From assembly GCA_947471745.1 (NCBI GenBank), contig CANJKZ010001112.1, positions 1,526,001 to 1,590,000 of the forward strand: a stretch of DNA of 64,000 nt, written 5' to 3'. Shown here one piece after another: positions 10,401 to 19,792 of this stretch. The notes below the pieces were generated by a model. It had not been told where the DNA came from and made no database searches. It saw only the letters and a program-made list of their open reading frames with translations. Made by a program: the position numbers and the translations under genes. Source of the DNA: Closterium sp. Naga37s-1. Taxonomy: Eukaryota > Streptophyta > Zygnematophyceae > Desmidiales > Closteriaceae. Positions within the stretch are counted from its first letter, which is position 1, and each line of letters opens with the position of its first letter.

Positions 10401-12033
10401 CCGCCTGAATCACCACCAGTGTTCAAGGTGCGCTATGTGGCGAGAGCCTTCAGTCAGCGAGAGGAGGTGGACTTCTTCCAGACCTTCGCTCCCACCCCGA
10501 AGATGATCACTCTTCGGGTGTTGCTGCATATAACAGCCCAGCGTGACTACGAGTTGCACTCCTTGTAAAAATCCACCGCGTTCCTTCAGGGGAGCCTGCA
10601 CGAGCAGATCTGGCTGCGTATCCCGCCTGGCTTCACAGGCACTTTCCCACCTGGGACCCAATGGCAGCTGCGTCGGCCAGTCTACGGCCTGCATCAGGCT
10701 CCAGGTGAGTGGCTCGACACACTTTGCTCAACCCTTGCAGCGCTTGACTTCTTTCCGTTGTCTGCCGACCCATCACTGTTCGTCTACCATGGCTCGACCC
10801 CGTTCTTTGTCCTGGTCTACTTCAACGACCTGGTGTTCGCCACTCCCGAACGAATCGCGTTAGCCTCCATAAAGGAGAAAGTGAAGAGGAGACATACTTG
10901 CACTAGCCTTGGTGAGCTGCAGCACTACCCTGGCCTGCGGATCACCAGGGACAGGGCAACTCGCACCATTATGCTGACGCAGTCGCATATGGTCGGGCAG
11001 ATCCTCACGCGGTTTTGCTTCCCATTCTCCAAGGTACAGCTCACCCCTCTTGATGTGGATCATGGGCTCACGGCTCCACCTTCAGACGAGTCATTTGAGT
11101 CCAGTGGTCCATATCCTGAGCTAGTGGGCTGTACCTGATGACCAGTACTCGCCCAGACCTAGCTTACCTTCTTAGCATTTTTTTGCACTTTCTTGTGCTT
11201 GGGAAACACCAACCATTCCACTGGTACGCTGCTAAGAGGGTGGCGAAGTACGTGGTGAGTACATCAGGCATGGACTTGTCCTTCGAAGGAAGCAGCCGGT
11301 TACACTCACAGGGTACTCGGACTCGTCGTGGGCCGACAACGCGGAGACGCGCCGGTCTACACATGGTTACTCCTTTAGCCTCGGGACAGGTGCTGATTCG
11401 TGGCATTCGACTCGGGCGTCAGCCGTCTTCGGTTCCAGCTGTGAAGCAGAGGTGTATGCTGCGGCCATGGAGCTTCGCTGGCTGTCTTTCCTTCTCACCG
11501 ACCTTGGTGAGCGGCCTCGCTCTCCCCCAGTATTGTTCGCCGACAACAGGTCTGCTAACCTGTTGTGTGAGGAGCCTCGCTGGTTGGGAAAGCAAAGCAC
11601 ATCCAGCTTCGATACTTCTGCGTGAGTTGCAGCTGCGTGGCTAGGCACTCGTACAACGTGTGGTCTTTGAGGCGAACACTGCAGATATCTTCACCAAGGC
11701 GTTGCCGCCTTGTGACCACCAACGTTTCTGCACCCAGGTTGGCCTTGTGCCAACCCGTCCTCACTTTCTTACATAGAGATGATTTGTCCTGCATAACTTG
11801 TACTCTTGCGTCTCATTATATGTACAATATAACTGCATGTGGACTGGCCTTGTGGCCCCTTTGCTTGCTCTCGGAGCGTGTGGTGACTTTGAGCTTCACA
11901 CTGAGATTTTGCTTGTTCTTGCTGACTGGTTATGTGACCATTGTTTGCTCTAAGACTGTGTGTGTTCTTGAGGCCCACCCTGAGATTTGAGTTGTTTTTC
12001 CACTGGAATACCGTCACCTAGATTATGGGGGTG

Positions 12034-12177
12034 TGTCAACATAAATAATATATGTGTTGCTTCGGTTAGTCTAGGTGTTACATTACTAATAATTCATTGT
12101 TTCGGTTAGTCTAGGTGTTACATTTCTAACAATCCTTGCATGATTAGGGTTGGCTATATCTTGGGTTGTACTTCACA
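12034..12177 (+). repeat. Putative 3' LTR of element E
   Basis: Follows the purine tract gattatgggggtg and starts TGTCAACATAAATAA. An end at CTTCACA (12177) is possible but not confirmed by a partner copy. Inside, a block of about 47 bp beginning ttcggttagtctaggtgtta is present twice in tandem (near 12061-12108 and 12109-12150). From 12178 to 12270 I see nothing assignable. Confidence 0.5.
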
Positions 12178-12270
12178 TTTTCCAACAATTCATTGAGTTT
12201 CATATCGTAACACATGCAGCAACACTGGTGGCACTTCGCTCTTCGGCAGGCCGACTGGGTCGCTGGAGGT

Positions 12271-13361
12271 TGTTGGGTGCAAATTCACATTGTACGACAC
12301 CCTGCCGTCTGTTTGTACGAGTATGCGTGCGCGAATGCATTTGGGTGTGAATGGAATGTTAGTGTGTTTGTTTGCTTTCGAAATTTTTGCTTGAAGCATT
12401 TGCAGGCACTCGCGCAATGTGCGCTTCGGCAAAACATTGTACGTGCTATGAACAGTACAAGCAGAAAGGACGAGCTCGCAAAGGAACCCAAGATGGAAGC
12501 TTTGCGGTTCGGCTTACTTGATTGCGCAGATTCAGTTATATCCAACTCGAAATTGTACTGTTTTGTTTGGTTAACTATAGTGTGGCAAGGTAGGCACTAT
12601 AGGGGTACATTTTTGGTGAAGTTTGGATGTTGTTTGTCTGTATCTGCATGCTATAGGGCCAGGGGAAACCAGCGGAACCAGCATTTGGCTGGTTGGGCAA
12701 AGACAAAACTGGTTCTGTTTTTAGGACCTTAACCTGGTTGTTGTTTTCCGAGGTTGGAAAAACAAAACCAGAGGTTTTTGACCAACCTACCACCTGTTGT
12801 TTTATTCAGCCGGGTTGGTTCCGTTGCTTGGTATTATCTGGGATCATCCCTGGTTGTTTCCAGGTTGATTCCCAAGATCCTTGCTAGCTAGAACTATTAT
12901 TCCTTCTCTGTTTGTACCTGGATATAGTCAATTTGATTCGAGCGAATTCCTTCTTAGCTGGAATTTCGTTTCTACGCGGTTTGACCACGGAATGCTACCG
13001 AGTCAACACTAGTATGCTAGCACTCTATTGCTAGGCAAACGCTGTCCGGGCCATAACTTCGTAATGGCAGAACTTTTCGCGAGTCAACTTGGCTCATTTT
13101 AAAGCTCTTGGAGCGAGATTTGATATAGGAAATTCTCAGCTTAATCCGATCGACGGTCTGCACGATACGCTGCACGACGTACAAGGTACTCTTGTTATTT
13201 GGGCTAAGTCATTCTTGACTCCTCTCTGTACAAATTCGGACCCGAGGATAGGGGCTGGTCTTGTACCAGGCACCCAAGGACCCTTGGAGGTGACCCCTAG
13301 GAGAGGTTTTAAGTTTGATAAAGTCTTAATAGCTTGAGTTTATTAGGTCCTTACACCAACA
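12271..13361 (+). repeat. Element D2 5' LTR (1091 bp)
   Basis: Starts TGTTGGGTGCAAATTC and ends CCTTACACCAACA, followed three bases later by the primer binding site. It is nearly the same length as the D3 5' LTR (1092 bp). It sits close to the end of element E. Confidence 0.92.
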
Positions 13362-13364
13362 AGC

Positions 13365-13376
13365 TGGTATCAGAGC
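13365..13376 (+). promoter_or_regulatory. Primer binding site of element D2
   Basis: tggtatcagagc is the classic sequence complementary to the 3' end of initiator methionine tRNA, which primes minus-strand DNA synthesis in many plant copia elements. It starts three bases after the LTR. Confidence 0.9.
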
Positions 13377-13407
13377 TGTGTTATAGTGATCCTCGTTATA
13401 GGTAGCT

Positions 13408-14079
13408 ATGGCGGGCAACACCTCGACAGGAGCTGGTGAATCTTCAGCCCAAGATCGTAGCGGCAGCCAAGATTCTGGTGTTTCAGTGCCAAGGGGAGCG
13501 CGAACAAACCCGGGCTCGCTGGTCAAGGAGGTGCTAAAGAACTTTACCGTTGAGAAGTTCAATGGTGAGGGCTATGATGATTGCGCCTGGAAAATGCAAC
13601 GCTATTTCCGTCAGATTGGAATGCTGAAACTAATGATTGGGGAGGAGCCTAGACCAGGTGACCCCACGCTGCATGAAGATTGGGACGACCGCTCCTCGGT
13701 TGTCTATTATTTGAAGTCACAAAGTTTGGAGCTGAACCAGCGTCACCACGTTTTGCTCCTACTGCCGGAGGTTGAGTGCGGTCCGAAGGCGTGGACCGTG
13801 TTGAAGGAGCTGCACGCCCCAACCTCTTGCAACGTTGATGCTGGAGAGGGAGCTGTCCGCGTTGCGCCTGAGCGAGGGAGAACAGGTGCAACCTGTCCTG
13901 GACAAGATGCGCGACCTCTACGTGAAGTTGGCGACCGCGGGAATCAGCTATCCGGGGCAGACCAAGTGCTTGAAGAGCTCTCGTTACTGCCGGAATCATG
14001 GCTTCAATTAACGAGCAGATTAAGCCTGCCACAGAACCAGAGCTCGTGGACGCTCGAGTGGGTGCGGACAAGAAGCTGA
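13408..14079 (+). CDS. Element D2 Gag fragment
   Basis: The frame begins MAGNTSTGAGESSAQDRSGS and carries the copia Gag start FTVEKFNGEGYDDCAWKMQ, the stretch in which the capsid core begins in the UBN2 family (sister D3 has YDDWAWKMQ). The zinc knuckle present in D3 is not seen here. Its start is placed at the first methionine after the primer site, as in D3 (45554). Confidence 0.75.
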   Translation: MAGNTSTGAGESSAQDRSGSQDSGVSVPRGARTNPGSLVKEVLKNFTVEKFNGEGYDDCAWKMQRYFRQIGMLKLMIGEEPRPGDPTLHEDWDDRSSVVYYLKSQSLELNQRHHVLLLLPEVECGPKAWTVLKELHAPTSCNVDAGEGAVRVAPERGRTGATCPGQDARPLREVGDRGNQLSGADQVLEELSLLPESWLQLTSRLSLPQNQSSWTLEWVRTRS

Positions 14080-15159
14080 CTGCAGGATCAGGTGTAGCGG
14101 AGCAGCTGCTTGGGACCGAGGAGGCAATGCTGATTCTACCTCATGGCTATGACTCGGATGAGGAGGATTAACCTGCCTACTGTTTTCTTGTCCCTGCACC
14201 AGAGGAACCAGCTAGCATGGAGGAGGCATTAGTTGGACCAGATAGGGAGAAATGGCTGGTTTCTAGGGATGCTGTGTATCAGAGCCTGTTAGAGAATGTG
14301 ACATGGGATCTGTGTGAAATAATAGGAAGAAGAGAGGGGTTGCACTAGCAAGAATGAGGATACAAATAGCAAACCCTAGAAGGGTTGTACTCGCTATAGA
14401 GCACCCCACTACAGGCTAGAGCATAATATTCTGACACACCCCCATAGCCAAAGTGGGGTGTAATCAGCAGAGCAAGCACAGCAGTACAAGCTCAGGGTGG
14501 ATCACAATGTCACCACACATTCTGAGCACAAGTTCAAGAAGCAATAGTTTAAAGTTCACAATTATGAGCAAAGCTAGAGGCTATCGCAGAGGGCAAGTGA
14601 GGAGGAGGAGAGACTGTGGGGGAGAGAAGATGGGAGGCGACTGCTGACGCTGCAGACACACAGACGAGCTGCTGGCTCAGTGGCTACCGGAACAACGCTC
14701 CGGACTACTGGGGTAACTGGCCCCGCGGCTAAAAGTAGCGGCAGACGAGCAACGGACCCACGGGCGACTGGCGACTACCGGAGATTGTAGCCTCCGGACT
14801 GCTGCTGCTGCTGACGACAAGACTGCTGCCTCCACTTGACCTCCCCCAAACAGTACCACCCCTCCTGACACACACCCGCTGCTACACCGCTAGCTCCACT
14901 CCCCCTTCACCCCCCCTTAGCACCACTCCAACGGCTCCAACAAGTCCACCCCCCCTCAGCGGCAGCTGCAGCACAGGGAGACGGAGGAGGAGGAGGAGCA
15001 GGGAACGGCACACAGTAGTTTCACCCCCATACCCCTCACCCCCAAACCCTAATTCAGGAGAACGGGCTGTAGGAGGGGTGGGGCGCCAGCAGAAGCACGG
15101 GGGACAGCGGGGAGGGCAGGGGCAGCGAGGAAAGGGCCGCTCACGGGCCTGGCACAGCC

Positions 15160-15600
15160 TCCCGAACCGCGCGCAGGCGGCCCGAGCCGCGCGCGGGCCT
15201 GGCGCAGCCCGTACGGGCCGCGCGCGGGCCTGGCGCAGCCCGTACGGGCCGCGCGCGGGTCTGGCGCAGCCCGTACGGGCCGCGCGCGGGTCTGGCGCAG
15301 CCCGTACGGGCCGCGCGCAGGCCTGGCGCAGCCCGTACGGGCCGCGCGCCGGCTGTACGGGCCGCGCGCAGGCCACGACGGGCGACGGGGGGCGACGCGC
15401 GGGTCCCCGTCGCCCGTCGCAGCGCCTCCCGAGGGCGACGCGGCGAGTGACGGGGTAGAAGCCCGCCGCGCGCCTCGGGGCGCACAGCGGGCAGAGAACC
15501 GCCGCGCGCCACGGGGCGCACGGCGGGCAGAAAACCGCCGCGCGCCTCGGGGCGCACGGCGGGAAGAAAAACTGCCGCACGCCACGGGGCGTGCGGCACA
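15160..15600. repeat. GC-rich tandem arrays in element J
   Basis: About seven copies of a 30-bp unit (ggcctggcgcagcccgtacg plus ggccgcgcgc) at roughly 15170-15380, then about four copies of a 36-bp unit (ccgccgcgcgcctcggggcg type) at 15460-15600. The 30-bp unit is related to the array at 63600-63890 in element H. Open frames across it only reflect the repeat period. Confidence 0.88.
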
Positions 15601-15678
15601 GAAGGTAGTAGTGGAAGTTGCAGCGGAAGCAACGAGGTGGTGAGCCCACCCACAGGATCGATCCAAGGGGATCGACCT

Positions 15679-15690
15679 GCTCTGATACCA
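15679..15690 (-). promoter_or_regulatory. Primer binding site of element J
   Basis: The plus strand reads gctctgatacca, the complement of tggtatcagagc, directly next to the right LTR. It fixes the minus orientation of element J and the use of initiator methionine tRNA. Confidence 0.88.
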
Positions 15691-15839
15691 TGTGAAATAA
15701 TAGGAAGAAGAGAGGGGTTGCACTAGCATATTCTGACAATCTGGTGGTGCTGCCCGAGGGGAAGAAAGCCGTAGTGCAAGTGGGTGCTGAGGATCAAGAC
15801 CGATGACAAGGGACAGGTCACCTTCTTGCATATTGGTCA

Positions 15840-16503
15840 AGTATATAATTCAATTTTCTTCATCTTGTTGCGTGAAACAATTTCAGCTTTTTTTGTTTCC
15901 AAATTGCAATTTTTTTCTTTCTACAGGATGATGTCAATTTGATAGAGAGTGTCGCGTGTTCTAGTGAGCAGAGAAGAGAGCACAAATACCGAGGACTGGG
16001 AGCGAGGTTCGGATGATGGCTGGGCGGAGGTGGGCTGTCGCGTCAGCAGACCGTCGCATGGGTGAAGTAGGGAAGGGTGACATCTGGAAGGAGCTTTTGT
16101 TTTGTGTGAAGCATGCATGTTTCGTTTCCTTGCAGGTTGAATGCCCGAGCCAGCTGGAGTTACAGGCACGAGCTGGAGGTCAAGCAGCAGGGCGGCTAAG
16201 TGGTGGTGGCAAGAGGATGGGAAGGTTGACCCTTCGCTTCGGTGGGAGGTTATCACCCCTTCCCTTCCCTTCAAGGGGATCCAGAGGCATAGCAATTGGG
16301 GGAGGTAGGCACGAATATAGGGGGTATGGGTGTTTGACTCCGTATTGTTTGTATGTTCTGTAAATCTCATGTGATTGCTTCAGATCCGTGCAAGCGTAAG
16401 TGTCAGGCCATAACAGACTATCAGGGATGGAGAGCGTGGCATTAATAGATGTGAGTAAGCCGAGCGGGCTCATCACATACAAACAATCTTTGGTGCTAGT
16501 AGC
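15840..16503. other. Unassigned region before element G
   Basis: Begins with an AT-rich, T-run-rich stretch (15840-15930) ending tttctacag, which resembles an intron end, and then ordinary sequence. It could hold the 5' LTR or leader of element G, but I see no LTR pair or primer site. The open frame at 16013-16363 shows no recognisable domain. Confidence 0.35.
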
Positions 16504-17406
16504 ATGCGTACGCGAGGAGGGACGGAATACGGCTTGGAGGAAGAAAACGTAAACGTGGAGGCTGTAGCGACAGCGAAGAGTGGCGGGATGAATCAGGGAA
16601 CGGACATGGGGGGCGAGGAGGCCCGCGATGACGGCTCGCTCAAGCGGGACTCGGAGAAAACAGACCGGCCGGAAGGCGGAGAGAAGGAAGCCAGAGGAGC
16701 GGCAAGGAAGGATGTACGATCGGAAGGAAGACCGACGCGTACTGCAGGGGAAGAGCGTTCGACCGGCTCTTATCAGAGGAGTGCGTCGTGGCAAGAGGAA
16801 GCGTCCGCGCAGCGATGGAAATATACGCTGCTTCCGAAAATCGAAGTCCCAGAGCGGTTCTCTGGAGATACACGGCGGGGACCGACAATCAACAATTATG
16901 TGATGCAGTTGGACAACTTGAGGGCGAGGTGGGAGAGGGATCGGCTAGACCCAGAGGAGTTTTTTATGGGACTCGCCAACACCCTAACCGGAGAAGCTGA
17001 AACCTTCTATCACCTAAGCAGGAGAGAACTTCTTGAGTGGACAGCTCGGGCGGCCCCGGGAGAACGAGATCCCACGACGCACTTCCTGCGGATGCTAGAA
17101 GATCAATTCCCGGCGCAGACACCGGAGAGGGTAGTGGAATTTCGGGAATTTCGCCGCCGATCGGGGGAATCGCTACTGGCGTACTACGGCAGGCTAGTGG
17201 AATTGGTGGAAGGGCTGGTTAGCAAGTTCTTGAACGGGCTGCAATACGAATTACGGCGAGATGTGGCCGTCCGGGTCTTCGAGATGGGGGCACAAGCCAC
17301 GCTGAAGGAGGTCTATGAGGTGGTGAAGCGGGTGGAGATCGGCCGTCGGCTATGTGAAATTGAAACGACAACAGAGAAGGGAGGGGAGCGGAGGAGGCCA
17401 GCCTAG
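16504..17406 (+). CDS. Element G Gag (retrotransposon gag)
   Basis: A 300-residue frame. Residues about 95-285 look like the gypsy Gag core: TKIEVPERFSGD-like entry (LLPKIEVPERFSGD), WERDRLDPEEFFMGLANTLTGEAETFYHL, then LRMLEDQFPAQTPERVVEFREFRRRSGESL. The zinc knuckles follow downstream. The N-terminal 90 residues are charged and low in complexity. The first methionine at 16504 is plausible but not proven. Known role: capsid of the retrotransposon particle. Confidence 0.82.
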   Translation: MRTRGGTEYGLEEENVNVEAVATAKSGGMNQGTDMGGEEARDDGSLKRDSEKTDRPEGGEKEARGAARKDVRSEGRPTRTAGEERSTGSYQRSASWQEEASAQRWKYTLLPKIEVPERFSGDTRRGPTINNYVMQLDNLRARWERDRLDPEEFFMGLANTLTGEAETFYHLSRRELLEWTARAAPGERDPTTHFLRMLEDQFPAQTPERVVEFREFRRRSGESLLAYYGRLVELVEGLVSKFLNGLQYELRRDVAVRVFEMGAQATLKEVYEVVKRVEIGRRLCEIETTTEKGGERRRPA

Positions 17407-17461
17407 GCAGCGACGCCGTCGGACAGGGAGAAGCCACCACGCAGGGCAGGAGATGAGCGGC

Positions 17462-17635
17462 GCTGTCACAACTGCGGTCTGATAGGGCATCTGTGAAGGG
17501 AGTGTCGCAACCCGCCAGCATGCTCCACCTGCGGAAGCGAAGAGCACCTGAGGAGGGAGTGCCCTGACGCACCAGTATGTGATCGTTGCGGAAGAAAGGG
17601 GCATCAAGGCAAGGACTGTTACGCCACCAGAAGGG
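17462..17635 (+). other. Triple CCHC zinc knuckle block of element G
   Basis: Three consecutive knuckles are visible on the plus strand: CHNCGLIGH, CSTCGSEEHLRREC and CDRCGRKGHQGKDC. They bind nucleic acid in the nucleocapsid part of Gag. Three in a row is more than the one or two usual in plant gypsy elements. Confidence 0.8.
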
Positions 17636-18559
17636 AAGGACGGATGAGGAAGGATCCAGAGGAAGTGAAAGCGCAAATTGCACGACTGCAGCGACAATTA
17701 GAGGAGATAGAAGGACCAGAGCAAAAGGGGACCGCAATGCTGGCGAGGTCGGAGGAAGAAGACGAGGAGGGGAGCGAGGCCAGCTTCGCTCTGATGGCAC
17801 GTCCTGTGCGGGAAAGGGGGGAACTCAGTTTACGAGCACGACACCGGTACTTTCCACAAGAAACCCCTGTGCGAGAGCGAGGGCCGAGGAGGGATACTAC
17901 GGAGGCAAGAACTACGGGGGCAGCACGACGTCACCCTTTGGAGAGGATGGCATGTCAGCCGTCGGTGTTGGTGGTGGAACCAGGAGTGATGAGCGTGGGT
18001 GGCATTAAAGTCAAGCAGGCGATTCTCGACACAGGAGCTCACAACGTGCTGATTGGCGCGCCCATGGATAGGCTGCTGGGCTTGGACAGGGAGGACCGAG
18101 TGATACCTAAAGGTTACCTACTGATGACTGCGGAGGGAGGTACGGCGAAATGGATGCCGAAGACCCGCAGCACGGTGGAAATCGTGATACGACCCGGGCA
18201 TCAGGACGAGTGCATAGTGCGTATGCACTGTGGTGTGTCTACATCCGAAGACTACGAACTACTGCTAGGGGTGGAGTACCTGTTTGCTATCGGCACCACC
18301 ATCTGCATGTGGGAAGAACGGCTGAAGTATCAAGTGACATATTGGGAACATGACAGTGAGCTGGCAGAATTACCAGTGCGATTCATCAGACAGGAACCAA
18401 GGGAGGCCTATCAGGCGATGGAGAAACCGCTACAAGAGGAGCTGGGCGTCATGACGTAGAAGGAAATGGGGCAAACGGAGTCGGCAAGGAAGCAGTATGA
18501 GGAGATCTGGGGAGCCAGTGAAAACCTGCGGGAACCTGTCCTGAACCTGAGGGCGCTAC

Positions 18560-19540
18560 AGAAGCCGCTAGTGATACTGGAGCTGTATGGAGGAATCGCC
18601 ACTGGACTGGCGGCAGTGTTAAAATCAGGACACACAGTGGCCAAATACATGTACGTGGACAATGACGGCGGCGCGAACCTGATGGCCTGGCATCATCTCA
18701 AGCTGCTAAAAGCCAGGTATCATGAGCAGTTAATGGAGGAAGGTGCAGAGAGGGGAGCGGAGTGGCTATGCAGTCGGGTGGAGGAGATTGACGATGGTTT
18801 GTTGGCGGAATAGGGACGGGTTAATATAGTGATCGCAGGATGGAGCTGTCAGGGGATTTCGCGAGCTGGAAAGGGCCGAGGCATGGGAGACGACGAAGTG
18901 CGCAATTCAGAGACCTGATACGGGTGTTAAAGATGATCAAGAGAAGGCAAGGGGAGGTGGCTTATATCATCGAGAATGTGGACATGGCAGATGACCCACG
19001 GCCGGCGATACGAGCAGCCAACGAAGAAATCAGTGAAGAGCTGGGGGCAGAAGTGGCATGGGATGCGGCGCAAAATGGGAGCAGAGCGCACCGACCGAGG
19101 AGGTACTGGCAGAACGTTGTGCCTGAGGCGGTGCTCAGGTATCAGCTATCACGGATGGAACGACCGAGGGCAAGGCGGGTGGAAGACATTCTGGAACCAG
19201 GGAGGCTGGCGTCTCCAATCAAGGAGGCGGACCACCCCACGCAATACCCATGCAACAAAGTGGCGAGCCTTGGCAGGCATGGCCGACACTAGTGGCGCAC
19301 GAGAACGCGAGGGGCTTCAAGGAAGTTGGAGGAGTGGCGGGCCCGGGCATGGTGTATGATCAGGCGCGTTGAGTGTGGGAAGAGCCTAACGCGCAGGAGA
19401 GGGAGCTGGCTATGGGCTTCTTGGCAGGGGCAACGGCCTGTGAGCAGATGACGGAGAAGGAAAGGTAGGCAGCACTAGGCAGGGCTATGGACCTGAACGC
19501 GATTCAATGGCTGTTCATGACCATGGCCAACCACCTAGAG
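18560..19540 (+). pseudogene. DNA (cytosine-5) methyltransferase domain, DNMT3-like, within element G
   Basis: Transfers a methyl group from S-adenosylmethionine to cytosine C5. Motif I reads ILELYGGIATGL (18574-18609), very close to the DNMT3 form LFDGIATGL that binds the cofactor. Motif IV with the catalytic cysteine reads GWSCQG (18838-18855). Motif VI reads IENVDMAD (ENV at 18972-18980). Motif VIII reads SRAHRPRRYWQN (19080-19115), matching AAHRARYFWGN of DNMT3. A DNMT3-like target-recognition stretch with LEPGRLASPIKEA follows. Motifs IX-X read EPNAQERELAMGF and LGRAMDLNAIQWLF (about 19385-19515). It lies between protease and RT. DNMT-carrying gypsy elements are known from charophytes, and de novo CG methylation by such enzymes has been reported. 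It is part of a broken element. Confidence 0.9.
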
Positions 19541-19792
19541 AGGAAGTGGCTGGAGAGGCGGATCGGCAAAGCGACTGCAATCAGGCCACAGACCCAGCTG
19601 GCAGCGAACAAGGAGACGGAGGCACGGACAATGCTGGGAGGGCTAGAAGAGAAAGAGCAGAACCAGTGGTGGAGAGGAATTCCATAAGAACACAGGCGTG
19701 CCAGCTGGAGGGACGACAGGGAAGCCATACCAGGGCGGTATGCAGACCTACCTGAGAGCGAGGAAGATTGGGAAGAAGAGGCGGAGGAAGAG

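Larger units (their letters stand above)
7000..12177 (+). mobile_element. Element E: decayed Ty1/copia with nested solo LTR and captured host exon
   Basis: Plus-strand copia remnant. Parts in order are protease (FTIDSGVSS near 7280), GAG-pre-integrase (LWHHRLGHPSLPRL near 7705-7745), integrase core (FLIVVDDYT near 8820-8850 and PASPQNGVA near 9045-9065), a low-complexity linker (about 9290-10300), RT (about 10430-11080), RNase H (about 11140-11760, ending with the copia tail IFTKALPP), a 3' untranslated tail, a polypurine tract (12021-12033) and a putative 3' LTR. No Gag is recognised. It carries a D-family solo LTR (7940-8810) and a DNA ligase 1 exon (9099 on). It is heavily decayed, with many breaks (at least ten), and is one of the oldest elements here. 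Confidence 0.85.
14313..15738 (-). mobile_element. Element J: small non-coding LTR element (TRIM/LARD-like)
   Basis: A 1.43-kb element with short LTRs and no recognisable protein. The left LTR (14313-14436, 124 bp) and a shorter right LTR copy (15691-15738) share both ends (TGTGAAATAATAGG ... TATTCTGACA). The perfect target duplication ATCTG is at 14308-14312 and 15739-15743. On the minus strand the order is LTR, primer site (complement of 15679-15690), GC-rich 36-bp and 30-bp arrays, an untranslated tail shared with elements H and H', a polypurine tract (near 14437-14448) and LTR. It therefore looks like a non-autonomous member of the H family. It is inserted into element D2, whose coding sequence continues on the other side. 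Confidence 0.9.
12271..15840 (+). mobile_element. Element D2: Ty1/copia family D, short internal region
   Basis: Has a full 5' LTR (12271-13361), a primer binding site (13365-13376, tggtatcagagc), a Gag frame beginning MAGNTSTGAGESS at 13408, then a piece of pol that matches the RT-leader region of sister element D3 (near 48310-48560). Protease and integrase parts are not found, and neither is a 3' LTR. Element J sits inside. It is a fossil, much shorter than D3, with several breaks. Confidence 0.87.

Noticed and set aside
14882-15739. Long minus-strand open frames (up to 285 codons) rich in ARPVRAAPGP repeats
   Set aside because: They read a 30-bp GC-rich array whose period is a multiple of three, so stops are missing by construction. 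No domain or codon pattern of a gene.
18466-19540. Methyltransferase as an independent host DNMT gene
   Set aside because: It is flanked directly by gypsy protease and RT on the same strand, and a second gypsy copy has the same layout.
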